In this document: positions 50,372-62,531 of the stretch, piece after piece
Layout of the letters: each line of letters opens with the position of its first letter
Numbering within the stretch: position 1 is the first letter of the stretch
Assembly: GCA_905182995.1 (NCBI GenBank)
Contig: CAJJDP010000087.1
Coordinates: 118,829-182,828, forward strand
DNA length: 64,000 nt
DNA from: Paramecium octaurelia
Taxonomy: Eukaryota; Ciliophora; Oligohymenophorea; Peniculida; Parameciidae
Direction: 5' to 3'
The notes under the pieces: model-generated
The model's database searches: none
The model's input: the letters and a program-made list of their open reading frames with translations, nothing else
Told to the model about the DNA's origin: nothing
Program-made: the position numbers and the translations under genes

Positions 50372-53362
50372 TCACATTTTTAATTGCATTTTTAGCATTC
50401 TATTTTCTTCTTTAACTATATTACAATTCGCCTATTCGATATGCAGCAATTGTAAATTCGTTTTTAGCTAAAATTATTTGGCTTCGAATTCTTACTCGCA
50501 TTGCTTAATATTAGGATTAATATTCATACATCCAAAAATTCGAAATATGATTTTACTTTCTCACTTATTGTTCCTTCGTTTTGAATTTGATAATTGCAAA
50601 ACCTCTTCACATTGATATTCTTAAAAAAGTCTTCGAGTATTTTTGTTTCATCAAAAAGTTATTGATATTCTCTTTCCTTCTTATCTAATTATTGTTTTAA
50701 TTGATTAGTGACATTGATATCTTTTCTTAATTTATTGATATCCACCTAATACATTAGTTTTTCTTCAAATTTTTTTTACATTAGATCCTTCTCCTCTTAC
50801 AGTTGCTTATACTGTCTCTATAGAGTAGCTAAATCAGTGTTTAGCTTCTAATTGGCCTTCTATAACATAAGAACATTATCAGATAACTTCTTTTGCTTAT
50901 TATCATCCCCCTCATTTTGATTGTTACATTGAATCTATTATATGGTTTATTCTAATTCTGTTTTTAAATTCGATAATTCAATCTTGGCTGTTCGTAATCT
51001 TTGATATTTATGAATAATACTTATCAATTTCCTCTAAAGACTTCGACCTTTAAGTTTACTCTAGTTTCAATTCAGATCTAAGTTTCAGTACTTCATTTTC
51101 TTTCATAATTAACTTTTGATTAATGATATCGAAACTATCCAAGAACCTACTCAACTTCTCCTTTTAATACTTAAACTCCTCTTACAATTATCCATACTTC
51201 TAGACTTCCTCCTAATTTACTTTATTTTTTTCTAATTCTATTAATAATTCTTAATTTTGTCTTTTAGCTTCATCCAAATTAATCTAAGTTTTATGAAATA
51301 AATTAGAGTAATAAATTTTCTCATCATTTAATGTGTTAGATTCTTATTATTATTTATCAAATTGTGTTTTGACATCTTGAAATTTAGATAATACTGCCTA
51401 CTTAACAAAATCATTAGTCAATTTGGTCTCTTCTAATTCCATAGATGCATTTAATTAAGAAAAGAATTCAATTTACTTTTATTCCATTTGAGTAAAGTTC
51501 TCCTTTTATTTTTTTAAGAGTTTTAAGGACTTTAAAAATTTTTTTGATTTCAGTTCACTTCTTTTCTTGCATTTTAATAGTTCTTTTAATTAATCTTCAA
51601 TCAAAGTTTCTTTTGATAGCATCACCTCTTTCAGTTCTGAACACTCAGTTTATAATTTATCTACCAAAGATTTGTTGAATTCTATTTCATTTTATAGTCT
51701 TTCAATTTCTCCACTCTAAAAATCAATGGTTTATGCATCAGTATCCATCTAATCTTTATTGATTTATAATTAGTCGGTTAGTTCAGAGATTTTGTTTTCA
51801 AGTTCTTGTAATTATTAAGCCTTATCTTCTTAGAATGTCTCTAACTGGGTTTCATACTTTTAGGTTAATTGAACTTACTCTGCAAACTATTCCATCAGCA
51901 TTTCCTTGTCCTTTTATAGCATCTATAAATTCTACTCCAATTAAGTGATAAGCAATTATTATTCATTCCTTCTGTGTTTCAAGATTGTTTCCTCCTACTG
52001 AAGTTCCAAGATTCTTTAATTCAGCGATTCATTTTTATATTTCAAATCTTTTTACATGTCTAATGCCTATTCCAATTGCAAATCTTTATCTTACATGCCT
52101 AATTGTGAACACTTGTGATTCATAGTATTATAATCTTCCAATTCAGTTATTCTGGATTCATAATAATCCTTCATTTATTTAAGTTCCTTAGTCAGCTGGT
52201 CCTAATATTACCCACTTTCATTTAATTGATAGCTGAGAGTATTTATTCGTGAAACTAATTCAACCTCTTTTTATTTTTTAGGAATAATCTCAGATTGAAA
52301 CACAGATTATTGTAATTCATTTTTCAATCGTTTTATTTCAGCCTTCAAGGATTCCAAATTTCCACCAACTTCTTCATTAACAACTGCTTAATTCTTAATG
52401 TTTTTTGCTCTTGAGGCAAATTTCAAAGTTCCGAGAGTTTCCTAGAAAGAAGAACTGGCTGCAGAAATCGTTGCTATCATGACAGTTTTGGAATTTCCTC
52501 CTAAACTTTCTCTTAGTAAGAAAGTCAATTTGCTATCTCTATAAGGTATGAATTTCTTTGGATTTTCAGCCAAAGAATTAATGACTAAACCTAACACAGT
52601 AAGAGACTTATTGATATTCGATGCTTCTTTTAATCTGTCTCCGGTGGCTGCTGTTAATTTTTATCGTTCACTTCCAGCCAAATCGACAAAATTCAATTTA
52701 CTTCTCCGTGTGTACATTCCTTTTGTTCGCTATTCCAATTGTAAAGTGAATATGGAATGACTTCTGGAACTCTCCAAATTCATTTAGGTTGCAGAAACAT
52801 GTCTATTGGCCAATCCTCTTTGCATCAGAGATAAAACATCATTGAAGGATGATGCTGCGATTTCTGTGATATTTTCAACATAAACTCGTTTAGAATCTTC
52901 TCTGATTGTTAATGGCATAGGTTTGGCATCATTTAACAGATCAATCAATTATTCATTATAAATTTCTAAGTAAGTACATTTGATTGCCCAGTTATTTTCC
53001 TTTGGCAATTCCTTAAACAATTGCTAAATCAAACGTGGTTACAATCCCAAATGTACATCATCATGTGCACTGTCATCATAGCCCTTTCCTTGCATTGTGT
53101 AAGTCTTGCCAGCACCTGTTTAACCATAGGCGAAAATACAACAATTCAAACCATCAAGAAATGATTGAAGTGTAGAATTGCCTATCTTGTCAAAGACTTG
53201 CTCTTAAGTAGAATCAGCACCCAATACATGATCATAAGAATATTCCTTCTTATTATCCAATGTAATAGAATTCGGAGTTGTAGAAACACAAGCATTTGCA
53301 CCCAAATGAGTTTCTCTGTAATTTAATGGTCTAACTCTAACTAAGACTCGAATATTTTCCAT
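50372..53362 (-). CDS. N-terminal motor kinesin with long coiled-coil tail, 980 aa
   Basis: ATG at 53362, introns 50999-51020 (22, AAG) and 50504-50529 (26, AAG), TGA 50372-50374; 981 codons. The motor (about 1-335) has [10 protein letters not shown], the P-loop [11 protein letters not shown], switch [10 protein letters not shown], switch [11 protein letters not shown] and [12 protein letters not shown]. The rest is continuous Gln/Glu/Lys coiled coil. An N-terminal motor with a very long coiled coil resembles the kinesin-12/KIF15 group, which act in spindle and cytokinetic arrays; subfamily is not certain. The start is 51 bp from the divergent coiled-coil gene. Confidence 0.93.
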
Positions 53363-53413
53363 CAATTTAATGAGTATTTAAAATTTGTTTAACGAATTAA
53401 TTTAAATTAACAA
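53363..53413. promoter_or_regulatory. 51-bp divergent start region shared by kinesin and coiled-coil gene
   Basis: Only 51 bp separate the two ATGs, so both promoters and both 5' UTRs must fit here or extend into the opposite gene. Apart from high AT content no motif can be named. The second gene could start instead at the next in-frame ATG, 9 bp downstream. Confidence 0.6.
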
Positions 53414-55427
53414 ATGAATTAAATGGATGGATTGATTGAAGAGAATACACAATTAAAGAAGGCTATCATATCCTCAAAAGCTGTCATATCACGGAAGATA
53501 AGTAAGACAATCATAGCATCATTTAGATGAATTTGAAACATTACAAGCTATAAATGATGAATTAAAATAACAAATTGATAAATTGAAATTGGATAATAAT
53601 GAATTGAATCAAAAACTTAGGATTGCACTCCACGAAAAAAAATAAACTGAATAGCAATTTGATAATGCCAGCAAAAATTGGAAACTATTGATTGAGCAAA
53701 AACAAAGAGAACTAGAAGAAATCCAAAACAAATTAAGTCCTTCTTTTGATTAGGACATGATTAGAATCAAATTGTTGAATGAATTAGAAATACCTCATAG
53801 ATAATAACTTGAAGTTAAATAGAATGAGATTGAAAAGCTAAATGAGGTTATCTATCAACTTAAAAGAAGCCTGGATCTTGAAATTGCTAAAGTAGAAACC
53901 ACTAAATTAGAAAATGCAAAAGAAATCAAATTGATTCAAGAACGATTTAAATTGGACAACTCTGATTTATAACATCAAATAGAAGAACTAACTAAAATAA
54001 TAGAGGATAGTAAAGATAGAGATGTAATCAGAAGATTGAGAAAGGATTTGGATGAATATAAATTGAAATTTAATAATGTAGACTCAGAAAATGTAGAATT
54101 AAGAAATGAGAGAGACAAAATAAGAGAAGAAAAAAACGAAATCATGATTAAGTTTGCCAGATAAATAGATTAAGAAAGAAATGATAAACGTCAATATAAA
54201 AGCGATTTTGATAAAATACAAGTGAGAACCAGATTTATTGAGGATGAACTAAGAAAGGAGAAGTAAAGAAGAGAGTAGGTGTCTACAGATTTTGAAATTA
54301 TGAAGACAGAAAAAGATTAATTACTGACTGATATTAGAAAGAAGGATGACACTATTCATTATCTGCAAAGGAAAATTGGAGATATGGAAGAAGAACAATT
54401 AGAATAAGAATAAAAAATTTAAGATAAATTAACTCGTCTTTATTAGGATGAGCATGATAAATATTTACAAGAGAGAAATAAAGCAATTACACTATAGAAA
54501 GATGTTGATAATTTGAAGAAAAGGTTTAGTGATTTGCAAGACGATTACAAAATACTTAAAGATAGATACTAAAAGGATAATACTGATAACAAGGATAACA
54601 GCAAGACTTAAAATGAAGAAATAGAGAAATTAAAGAAGATTGTGTCTTAGTAACTCAAAGACATTTGTGATCTTGAAAGATCAAATAAAAATAGAGAAGA
54701 GCAGATACATGACATTGAAAATGAAAATGAAACTTTGAAGAGAAGAAATAGAGAATTGTAACATAGAATATAATTGATTGAAGTTAATCCTTTACCCTCT
54801 CCCCCATAAACATAGATGATATTAAATTAATCATAATATCCAAGTTTCGCTTAGTCTCCTTAATATGTTTAATAGATATAAGATTAATATGAAACTAAAC
54901 CTAAACAAAACACTACTGCTTAATCAGAAAATGAACCCTAACATTAAACTTAGGCTTAGAAGTAAACTCTCTAATAGATAACAGAAGAAAATAGAACATT
55001 AGTTCAAAAAAATAAAAAGCTTAGCAAAAAATTAAAGGAAGCTAATGATAAAATTTTAGAACTTTCTATGAAAAATACCCTTTTAGAAAAGTAATTGTAA
55101 AGGTAACATTCAGACCCTTAATATCCACATTAGGACTATGAAGCTAATTAAACTCATTCTTAATCTCCTCTAAGATACAATTACGAAAACTATGATTAAT
55201 AAGACATTAGGTAGGTGTAGCAAACTTATACTGATACTAGGTTAGATAGATTTGATAAGTAGGATAGATATGGTTAGCCCAACTAAGATAAATATCAATC
55301 TCGAAATTAATCAGGAATGAATTAACAATATAATTAAGGCCATTATAACTAGATTCATGAGGATGACTTACTGAATAAGGTGATGATGCTGACTAACAAT
55401 AATACGGGGTAAACAAAATATTGGTGA
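53414..55427 (+). CDS. Coiled-coil protein with Gln/Tyr/Pro tail, 662 aa
   Basis: ATG at 53414 (second in-frame ATG at 53423), one 25-nt intron (53502-53526), TGA 55425-55427; 663 codons. Residues about 30-450 are near-perfect charged coiled coil (Lys/Glu/Leu/Ile/Gln). Pro/Gln/Tyr-rich sequence follows (about 460-520), then a short second coiled coil, then a Tyr/Asn/Gln-rich C-terminus. No recognised domain. Its head-to-head position next to a kinesin suggests, but does not show, a related microtubule role. Confidence 0.8.
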
Positions 55428-55485
55428 CTTTCCTATTTTTTTAATAAATGCTAAGTTAACATATTTATAATTTATAATTCAAATA

Positions 55486-57931
55486 ATGTTTCTGTTTATG
55501 TTGCTATAATTTGCATTAGCTTGTTCAGGTATGCATGTGAATCTTATCTAGATCAGAATTGCGTGGAATGTAATTAACCTACAATTTGCACTGCTTGTGT
55601 ATCAATATTGACCAAACTCTTAGGTTTCTCCTTTAATATTAAGCAATAATCAATGTGTATCCAGTTGTCCATCAAATTATTACCCCGACATTGTAAATAA
55701 TGTGAGATAGTGTTTGAAATGTAATGACAAATGTTTGGAATGTTTTGATGGCTCACCATCTGGTTGTACTAAATGTATGAAGCCTTTGAGATTGATGTGT
55801 GGTTTTTGCATTGATAGTGTAGCAGATTCTGGGTGCTCTGATTGTAGTTCCTAATGTGTAATGAATCCTATCAAATATTTCAGATAACATGTTTTGGCAG
55901 AACTTCATCCGAATGCTACCTTTGTAAACTTCCCAATTTCCATTCTCCAAACACTGACAGTTGTGAATTAATATGTGAATATCCTTTGTATGGAGACGTG
56001 AATGATTTCTAGTGTAAAAACTTTTGTCCACAAGGCACTTACGGCTAACCAATCACACGATAATGCTTGCCAAATTGTCCAGATCCTTATTTTAAAAATG
56101 AATTGAAGACAAATTGTGTTAAGGAGGTACTTCTATTATTTCAATATTAAGTGTCCAATGGGTACCTATCCCTAAGATAAAGCATGTCTGATATGCCATA
56201 CAACTTGTGAAACATGTTCTGGTGGAAAATCAACAGATTGCATATTTTGCAAAGAAGGATATTACATGAATAACCAAGAGTGTGTATAGTGTGAGAACTA
56301 GTAATACTCAAACAACGAAACAAGAAACTGTGTAGATTTCATTACATATTCCTTAAATATTTTAGAAGCCCATGATTCAACTATAGTATTTGAAATTTCA
56401 TTTTCAAGTGCCATTAATCCAGACACTCTTGATCTTAAATCTCAAATTGATGTTATGGACATAGATAGTTCATAATATTAAATGTAAACAATGGTTAATA
56501 TCAATTAGGGCATTAAGTTCTGTTTAAGATGATTAATTCTTTATCATTACTTTAGATTTTGACATATCTCATAGGAACACTCAAATCTCCTGTAATTTTA
56601 CTAACAATATTATGAATGAAAATAACACTCCCATTTTATTGTCCACTGCAATTTAAAATTTGGAAATACCTGCATAGTTTATTCCGCCAGAATAAGAAGC
56701 AAATAGTAATACAATTAACACTTATATGATCATCAGTTATTTATCTTACTTTTGCTTTTTGTTTCTCCTTTGTCTACTTTTAAGAACTTAGAGAAGGATG
56801 TTCTACTTAATTATCAATAATTTGCAATTTATTTAAGTAATGATTTTTATCAATTTTTCATTTTCAACACTTACCTTGAACTCTCTTTAGCTTTTGGATG
56901 TTGTAAATTTAAAGAGAATACCAGCCTTGGGAATTTCTTATGATGGAGCTACACTACATTTCTTCAACACCCCAATTTACAATCAAGTCCCAAACAACAA
57001 TTTTCTTTACAATGCAGGCTATTATTATAATTTCATAGCCAATGGAGGAATATAAATTCTAGGAATTCTAATTATATTTTGGATTATTTGGGTAATAAGC
57101 TTTATTTTACACAATTTAATCTTGATCAATAATAAAATAGAGACATTGAAATTTTATAGAACAATGCTTGAAGGTAGCAGTGATTTATTAGTGCGTGTTA
57201 ATGAGTTTCTCTATTTTCCATTGATTCTCATTTCCATTTTATAATTATGGGGATACGACTTTAGTTCTGATATCAATATAGCCTCATTTGTATTGTCAAT
57301 TGTCACTATATTATATTATCTTATATACTTCAGATGTGTATACAAATCATAATTCCTTGATATAGATCAATAGGAAATGGAAAACAAGTACTTCACATTC
57401 TTTGCCGATTTCAAGCAATCAAATGAAATCAAAAAGAATTATGAATTTATTAATTACTTTTTAAAATCTAGTACTGCTTGTTTGTTAATTTTACTCAATA
57501 ATTTTCCTTATGTTTAGTTTTCAATTTCATTTTCTTTGATTTCACTCTACTTCATACTTCTGATTCAAAAAAGACCATATCTAAGAAATATAATGAATTA
57601 TTCGGCTATTTTTGGATATCTCATAATTATTGGATTGTATATAACAACCATTATATCAGAAATAGAATATCAATCTAAGATTAATGATATTGCAATAACA
57701 AATAATTATGTTGAAAAATAATATAATTTCGGATTATCTTTTATGATATTAATTTAGATTATTCTAGGGTTTTATGCCATTACTTTTAGTTATAATAAAT
57801 TTCAAGATTATTTAAAGTTCTTAGACAAAAAACCAGATTGGGGTAAGAGTTTTTTATAAAAAATGGAAAAGTTCATGTTTTCAGATAAAATTCAAGAAGT
57901 TGAGATGGGCAATATATCTTTAACAAATTGA
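55486..57931 (+). CDS. Cys-rich surface multi-TM protein, 773 aa, six exons
   Basis: ATG at 55486, introns 55529-55551, 55599-55623, 55858-55883 (CAG), 56127-56151 (AAG) and 56484-56508, TGA 57929-57931; 774 codons. A signal-like start leads into furin-like/growth-factor-receptor-type Cys repeats (CLKCNDKCLECFDG, CLICHTTCETCSGG, CIFCKEGYYM). A beta-rich region follows, then several hydrophobic helices in the C-terminal half (YMIISYLSYFCFLFLLCLLL, FLILLIQKRPYL-type segments). This architecture is common among ciliate surface proteins. I infer plasma-membrane location with the Cys-rich part outside; ligand unknown. Confidence 0.82.
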
Positions 57932-58334
57932 ATACTTTTAATTTGTTTTTAATTATGAATTTAAATTATTATTTTTGACTTAAATTATAATTTACTAATC
58001 ATTTATAGTATCTGCCCGAATTAAATCATTAGATAAATATGATAGAGTAAAATCATCTAAAATATATATTCATAATTTTCGTTAGCAATTAGGATTTTAG
58101 ATGTGGTTAATATTTTGAATTAGGATTTATACTGTAAATGATGTGATTTATTAATTAAAAAACTTAAAAAATTAATGCACAAACCATATTATCTGAATAT
58201 GTTTTACAATAATCTATTATTTTTTATTTATTTTTACATTTAATTGCTCATGGTGCATTAGAATTATTATTATTTTCAATGAGAATCTAAATAATGCTTT
58301 AACAAAAAATTTAAATAATATATATTTTATTTTG
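57932..58334. other. Intergenic stretch, 403 bp
   Basis: Very AT-rich, without a coding-like frame or RNA gene. Confidence 0.5.
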
Positions 58335-58642
58335 ATGTTTCTTATGAAACCTTAAACACCAACATTCGGAGATAAAAATAATTCAAGAAAACCTTAGATT
58401 TAGATCAATGAAATAAATAGTAATTCTCGCTTTTATAGTATACCTACTCGCTAGACAAATGCCCAAAGCAGAAGTTCATCTCAAAGAAAGAAAAAAGATT
58501 AAATGGTATTAAATTTTTTTCGAATTTTTAGATTAAAAAATGGAAGGAACTTTATGATGAACAAACCAATTTTTACATGAGATTGTTAAAAGTAAATAAC
58601 ATTGAATTTATTGAATTACCTAAGTTTTAACTATAAAAATGA
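58335..58642 (+). CDS. Small basic protein, 93 aa
   Basis: ATG at 58335, one 26-nt intron (58506-58531), TGA 58640-58642; 94 codons. The first exon is Ser/Arg/Gln-rich (TRQTNAQSRSSSQRKKK); the second is a short amphipathic helix (KKWKELYDEQTNFYMRLLKV). No family recognised. The clean intron supports it as a real gene. Confidence 0.6.
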
Positions 58643-58803
58643 CATAAGCTTAATTAATTTATAGAATTAATGTTTATGTTTTCATACAAATCTTTAATGA
58701 CTATCTCTTATTTATTAAACTCAATGTATTATTCATCAATGATTCAAATAAATATATATATTTTAAGAATCTCATTTATCCTGGAATTAAATTAATTGAA
58801 TTG

Positions 58804-59096
58804 ATGAACCCGTGTGCTTCTCGTTTAAAATTACGACCTATAAAAAATCTCAACAAAAAATCATTTGACCTAGATTTAATTGATGGAAAAAATGGTTTAA
58901 GCAATTAATAATTCTCAAGAAATTCAAACTCCAACATTTTCTAAAAGTTCAGATAAGTTTGATGAATTTGATGTAGGTGCTATTAAAAAGTGAAAAATAT
59001 TAATCCAAAGTTACTCAAATTTATATTGAAAGTAAGGAAAGTGAAAATAAAGAACAAGCAACACTTCCTTATACCTAATAAACCAGAAAATAATGA
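58804..59096 (+). CDS. Possible small gene, 77 aa
   Basis: From ATG 58804 a frame closes at TGA 59094-59096 after removing introns at 58895-58919 (25 nt, AAG) and about 58994-59027 (34 nt, AAG). The product is charged and helical, with a Glu/Lys/Ser-rich C-terminus (IYIESKESENKEQATLPYTQ). Both introns rely on AAG acceptors and the second is long, so the model is weak. Confidence 0.35.
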
Positions 59097-59147
59097 TAAA
59101 AAATGATAGACTACAAGAATTATGATAAATGAATAAAATAATAAATA

Positions 59148-59720
59148 TCACTTAGTGGTTTTGTAAATAAAATTTGGATTTTCTTTATATTTTTGTTATA
59201 ATTTTTATAGCCATATTTGCAGGACATTGGCTGGAGTAATCAAAACATCTACTTCTTATCCATTGATTACAACTTCTTTATTATAGGCAGTCATGAAATT
59301 ATAAAGGTTTTAAGCTATCGTCAAACCGTACTTTAGCTTATTTTAAGCATCATTTGTAAGTTGTACTAGTTCTGTGATTTATTCATTTATAGGTTCGACA
59401 CTAAGAACCAATTTTATTTAGTCTTGATCCGTCAAAATTTAATTGAAGGAAGTAGCGAAAATATCTGATGGTCTTTGATTTGCAATGGCACCCAAGAATG
59501 AGATTCCATCAAATGGATACCTAGAGTAAAACAAACACACTGCATATCCTTCAGGTATTGGGTTGAGTAAAAATAGAGCAATTGAATGAACTTATTAAGC
59601 ATTCTGAATGTCCATCAAATAATAGTTTCCATTTAACAAAAACTAAGTCTAACTTAAATATCCAGGAATCATGACTCCAAATGGTGCTTGCACTACATTA
59701 GAACCTATTTGATTATACAT
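59148..59720 (-). CDS. HIKESHI: Hikeshi (OPI10) family HSP70 nuclear import carrier
   Basis: ATG at 59720, TGA 59148-59150, no intron; 190 aa, close to the usual family length. Signature segments: PFGVMIPGYL near the start, SIALFLLNPIPEGYAVCLFY and ISFLGAIANQRPSDIFATSF, matching the Hikeshi beta-sandwich. Hikeshi carries ATP-bound HSP70 into the nucleus during heat stress by binding FG nucleoporins. The family assignment is by motif pattern; the C-terminal half is divergent. Confidence 0.85.
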
Positions 59721-59892
59721 TTTATTAAAAACATAATAATAAAATTAAAAGCAAAGTGTTTTATATTTCTCAAATAGAATGTTCCAGGTGTTTCTTTTTT
59801 GTTTATGGTGTCTTATAAATAATAATTACTTAAATATCTATAAAAATAAATAAAAAATTGAAAATTATATAATAATAAAGTTGTTATCAATT

Positions 59893-60704
59893 TCAATCAT
59901 CATCCTCCTAAGATTCTCCATATACAAATTAAGATGATACTTGCCCTCTTAATGGTTTTTATTAAAATTATTTTTAGACAACAGGAGTTAAATTCTAAGA
60001 CATTTATGATTGCTATTATATTTATCTGGGCTAGGATTGATTAAAGCTCTTTGACATAACAAGAGATCCATTATCAAAATTATTATCATCTTGTTTTGGA
60101 GAATCCATTTCATCATTTTTAGCATATTTAGACAGATTTTAGGAAATCTGTTTCATTTCTTAATCTCCTACACCTCTAAGTAGTTGTTGTTATCTGAGTT
60201 TTTCTTCATTTTGATGCTTATGTCTTCTGATCTTGACATCCACTTATTCCTGTTGCAATAATCTCTTATGACGCAAACCCCTTATAATATTGACAATATT
60301 TACACTGAAGGGATTAACGCTAATAATTCAGATTATAGACTTGTTTTAATCTAATATAATTTATCTTCCTTTGAGTACAAATTCAATTGACTAAATCAAT
60401 TTCAAATAACATACCTATTTCTATTTCTTTACAATATTTCATTGACTTAGTTGAGGTAATCTGAATACTTTTGCTTTTGAGAATTCCTGATGAATATATT
60501 TATAAGTATAGCTTTACTTTTCCAATTTTAATTATTTTAACTATTCAGTTGTCAACTTAATAAGGGCCTGATTGATTTTGTGGTCACTTTAATCTTGCAT
60601 GGATTGTATACTCTCATCGAGAAATCTTCTCTTGGCTTGTCTGTATTAGAATAATCTATTTACAATTCGTTGTAGGTTGCATCATAATCTGTGACAGCGA
60701 TCAT
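59893..60704 (-). CDS. Coiled-coil protein, 236 aa, five exons
   Basis: ATG at 60704, introns 60641-60663 (23, CAG), 60487-60517 (31, CAG), 60391-60414 (24, TAG) and 60281-60303 (23, AAG), TGA 59893-59895; 237 codons. The N-terminal about 130 residues are helical (LQAKRRFLDESIQSMQDQSD, KYSDYLNQVNEILQRNRNSQ). The C-terminus is Gln/Ser-rich and ends in acidic GESQEDDD. No family recognised. Confidence 0.7.
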
Positions 60705-60731
60705 TAATAAATTTTAAAAATATATATATAT

Positions 60732-61387
60732 TCAAGCATATTTATAAACTAACACAATTGAAATACTAGTCAAAAAAATAGCAAAAACAACTAAGAATAT
60801 TACTTTATGTTATCTCATCTTTGATTAGATTCTTGATAATCGACTATTGGATTCTCCTAAGTCGTATTATATTTCTGGCATTTTATTGATATTCCTATCT
60901 AAGATATCAGATTATCCTTTCAATTAGACTTGGATATTATTGGAAATTGATTCTATTTCAAAGCACACCTTCTTTGCATCTTCCAGTTATAATGTTTGCT
61001 TGACCAATTTGTCTTGGGTATTTATAAATTGCACCTGTTGATTATCTTATTCGCCAAATAAGGAATCCTTAGTTTTTTGGGATGAGACCTCATCTTGTAA
61101 TATTCTAAATTATTTCTTTAATGCTTCAGTCTCTGATTTATATCTTTTCACTTTATTTTTTAACTCTTATCTATCTGAGACTGCAATACTGGCTGACTCT
61201 ATATCCATTTATTGTAACTATACATATCAAATAGCTATTTTACACAATTCTGCAAATCACTAAAAACTGACTCTATCTCAGTTAAAGCTTCATCTGATTT
61301 ATTGATTTATATTTATCGAATTAATGAACAAACTTATTGCTAGTATTTTTCAAATTCTACTTCATAACTATTGAAAACTTCAGACAT
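60732..61387 (-). CDS. VTI1: Vti1-type Qb SNARE
   Basis: ATG at 61387, one 26-nt intron (61218-61243), TGA 60732-60734; 209 aa. An N-terminal helical domain (YEVEFEKYQQQVCSLIRQIQ, LQQMDIESASIA) leads to a SNARE motif with KGQSDILDRNINKM supplying the central Gln, and a C-terminal TM anchor (VIFLVVFAIFLTSISIVLVY). Order, length and QMDIE-type segment fit Vti1, the Golgi/endosome/vacuole Qb SNARE. Confidence 0.85.
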
Positions 61388-61459
61388 TTTTGATATTTTT
61401 AAATGTATAAATAAAATAATAATAAAATTATCAAAAAATAAGTGAATAAAAATTAATGA

Positions 61460-62256
61460 TCAAACTACCTATCTCCTACGTACATTGTCTTCAGATAGAA
61501 CGGCTAATTTTGTTTCTAAGTTCCTTATTTTCTATTTATATCCATTCAATGCCCTTTCACTTCTTTCTGTTTCTTGTGATTATAATTGATCTATCTTTTA
61601 TTTAAACCTAAATAATTATTCCTCAGATGCACTTAGCTAATCTTGTAATTTATCACTTAAGAACTTCAATTATTCATTTTCATTTAAAATAAAATCTATC
61701 TTTTGATCAATATCGCCCAAATTGTTCAACTCGTCCTGACTGAATTTCAACTATTCTGTTAATTCAGCATTTCTCTCTAACAATTGTTTAATATGTTCCT
61801 CTTATGCTACAATAGTCTCTTTTTTATTTTCAACCTATTAATCCTTATAATCCAACTCCTTCAAAACAGCTTAGTATTTGGTCTCTGCCAGGATTCTATC
61901 CTCTTCAGATTTACTGATATATTAAAATAAATATATTACATTAACTATTCCTTAAGGATGGCTACTTCTCCTCTTAATTAACTTAATTCAGTTTAATCGC
62001 ATGATCTTTATTTCTAGTATTTAGACTCCTTTGTCAGTAGCTATTTAATGAGTTCTGCTGATTTCTCATTTTCTTCTAGCAGGACGATAATCTTTTTAAC
62101 TAAATCCACTCTTTATTAATTTGGTGACAGATTCTCTTTGTTTTTTGGTGATTACCAAGTAGCATACTTGCAGTCAGTACTAACAGAGCGAACTTACTGA
62201 AAGGGATGTCTTAGTAGGGCTGGCCCTTAAACTTTGGAAGGAGAACACACATTCAT
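61460..62256 (-). CDS. Coiled-coil protein, 256 aa
   Basis: ATG at 62256, one 26-nt intron with CAG acceptor (61914-61939), TGA 61460-61462; 257 codons. The N-terminal 55 residues are Ser/Pro/Lys-rich; the rest is one long coiled coil (DLVKKIIVLLEENEKSAELI through KQKIDQLQSQETERSERALN). No family recognised. Confidence 0.7.
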
Positions 62257-62531
62257 TAACGGTATATTTTATATAATTCATTTATATTTTAAACTAAATT
62301 TATATATTGCATAGACTAACTATTAACCAATTGCATAGATAACAAACCAATTCCAAATTGAGAATACTATCGTTGAGGTGTGATGCTTCCTTCAACATCA
62401 ATTATAAGTTATTATTTTTTTATAATAGTTAATTGATGATATTTCATCTATCTATTTTATCTAACATATCATAGATAAATAAGGATTTTATTTAATGTAT
62501 TTATACATAAACAATAAAATAAATAACAAAA

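Noticed and set aside
52548..52760. 70-codon plus-strand ORF inside the kinesin gene.
   Set aside because: Antisense shadow of the conserved kinesin motor domain.
55574..56052. Two minus-strand ORFs of 61 and 99 codons.
   Set aside because: Antisense shadows of the Cys-rich repeats of the 55486-57931 gene.
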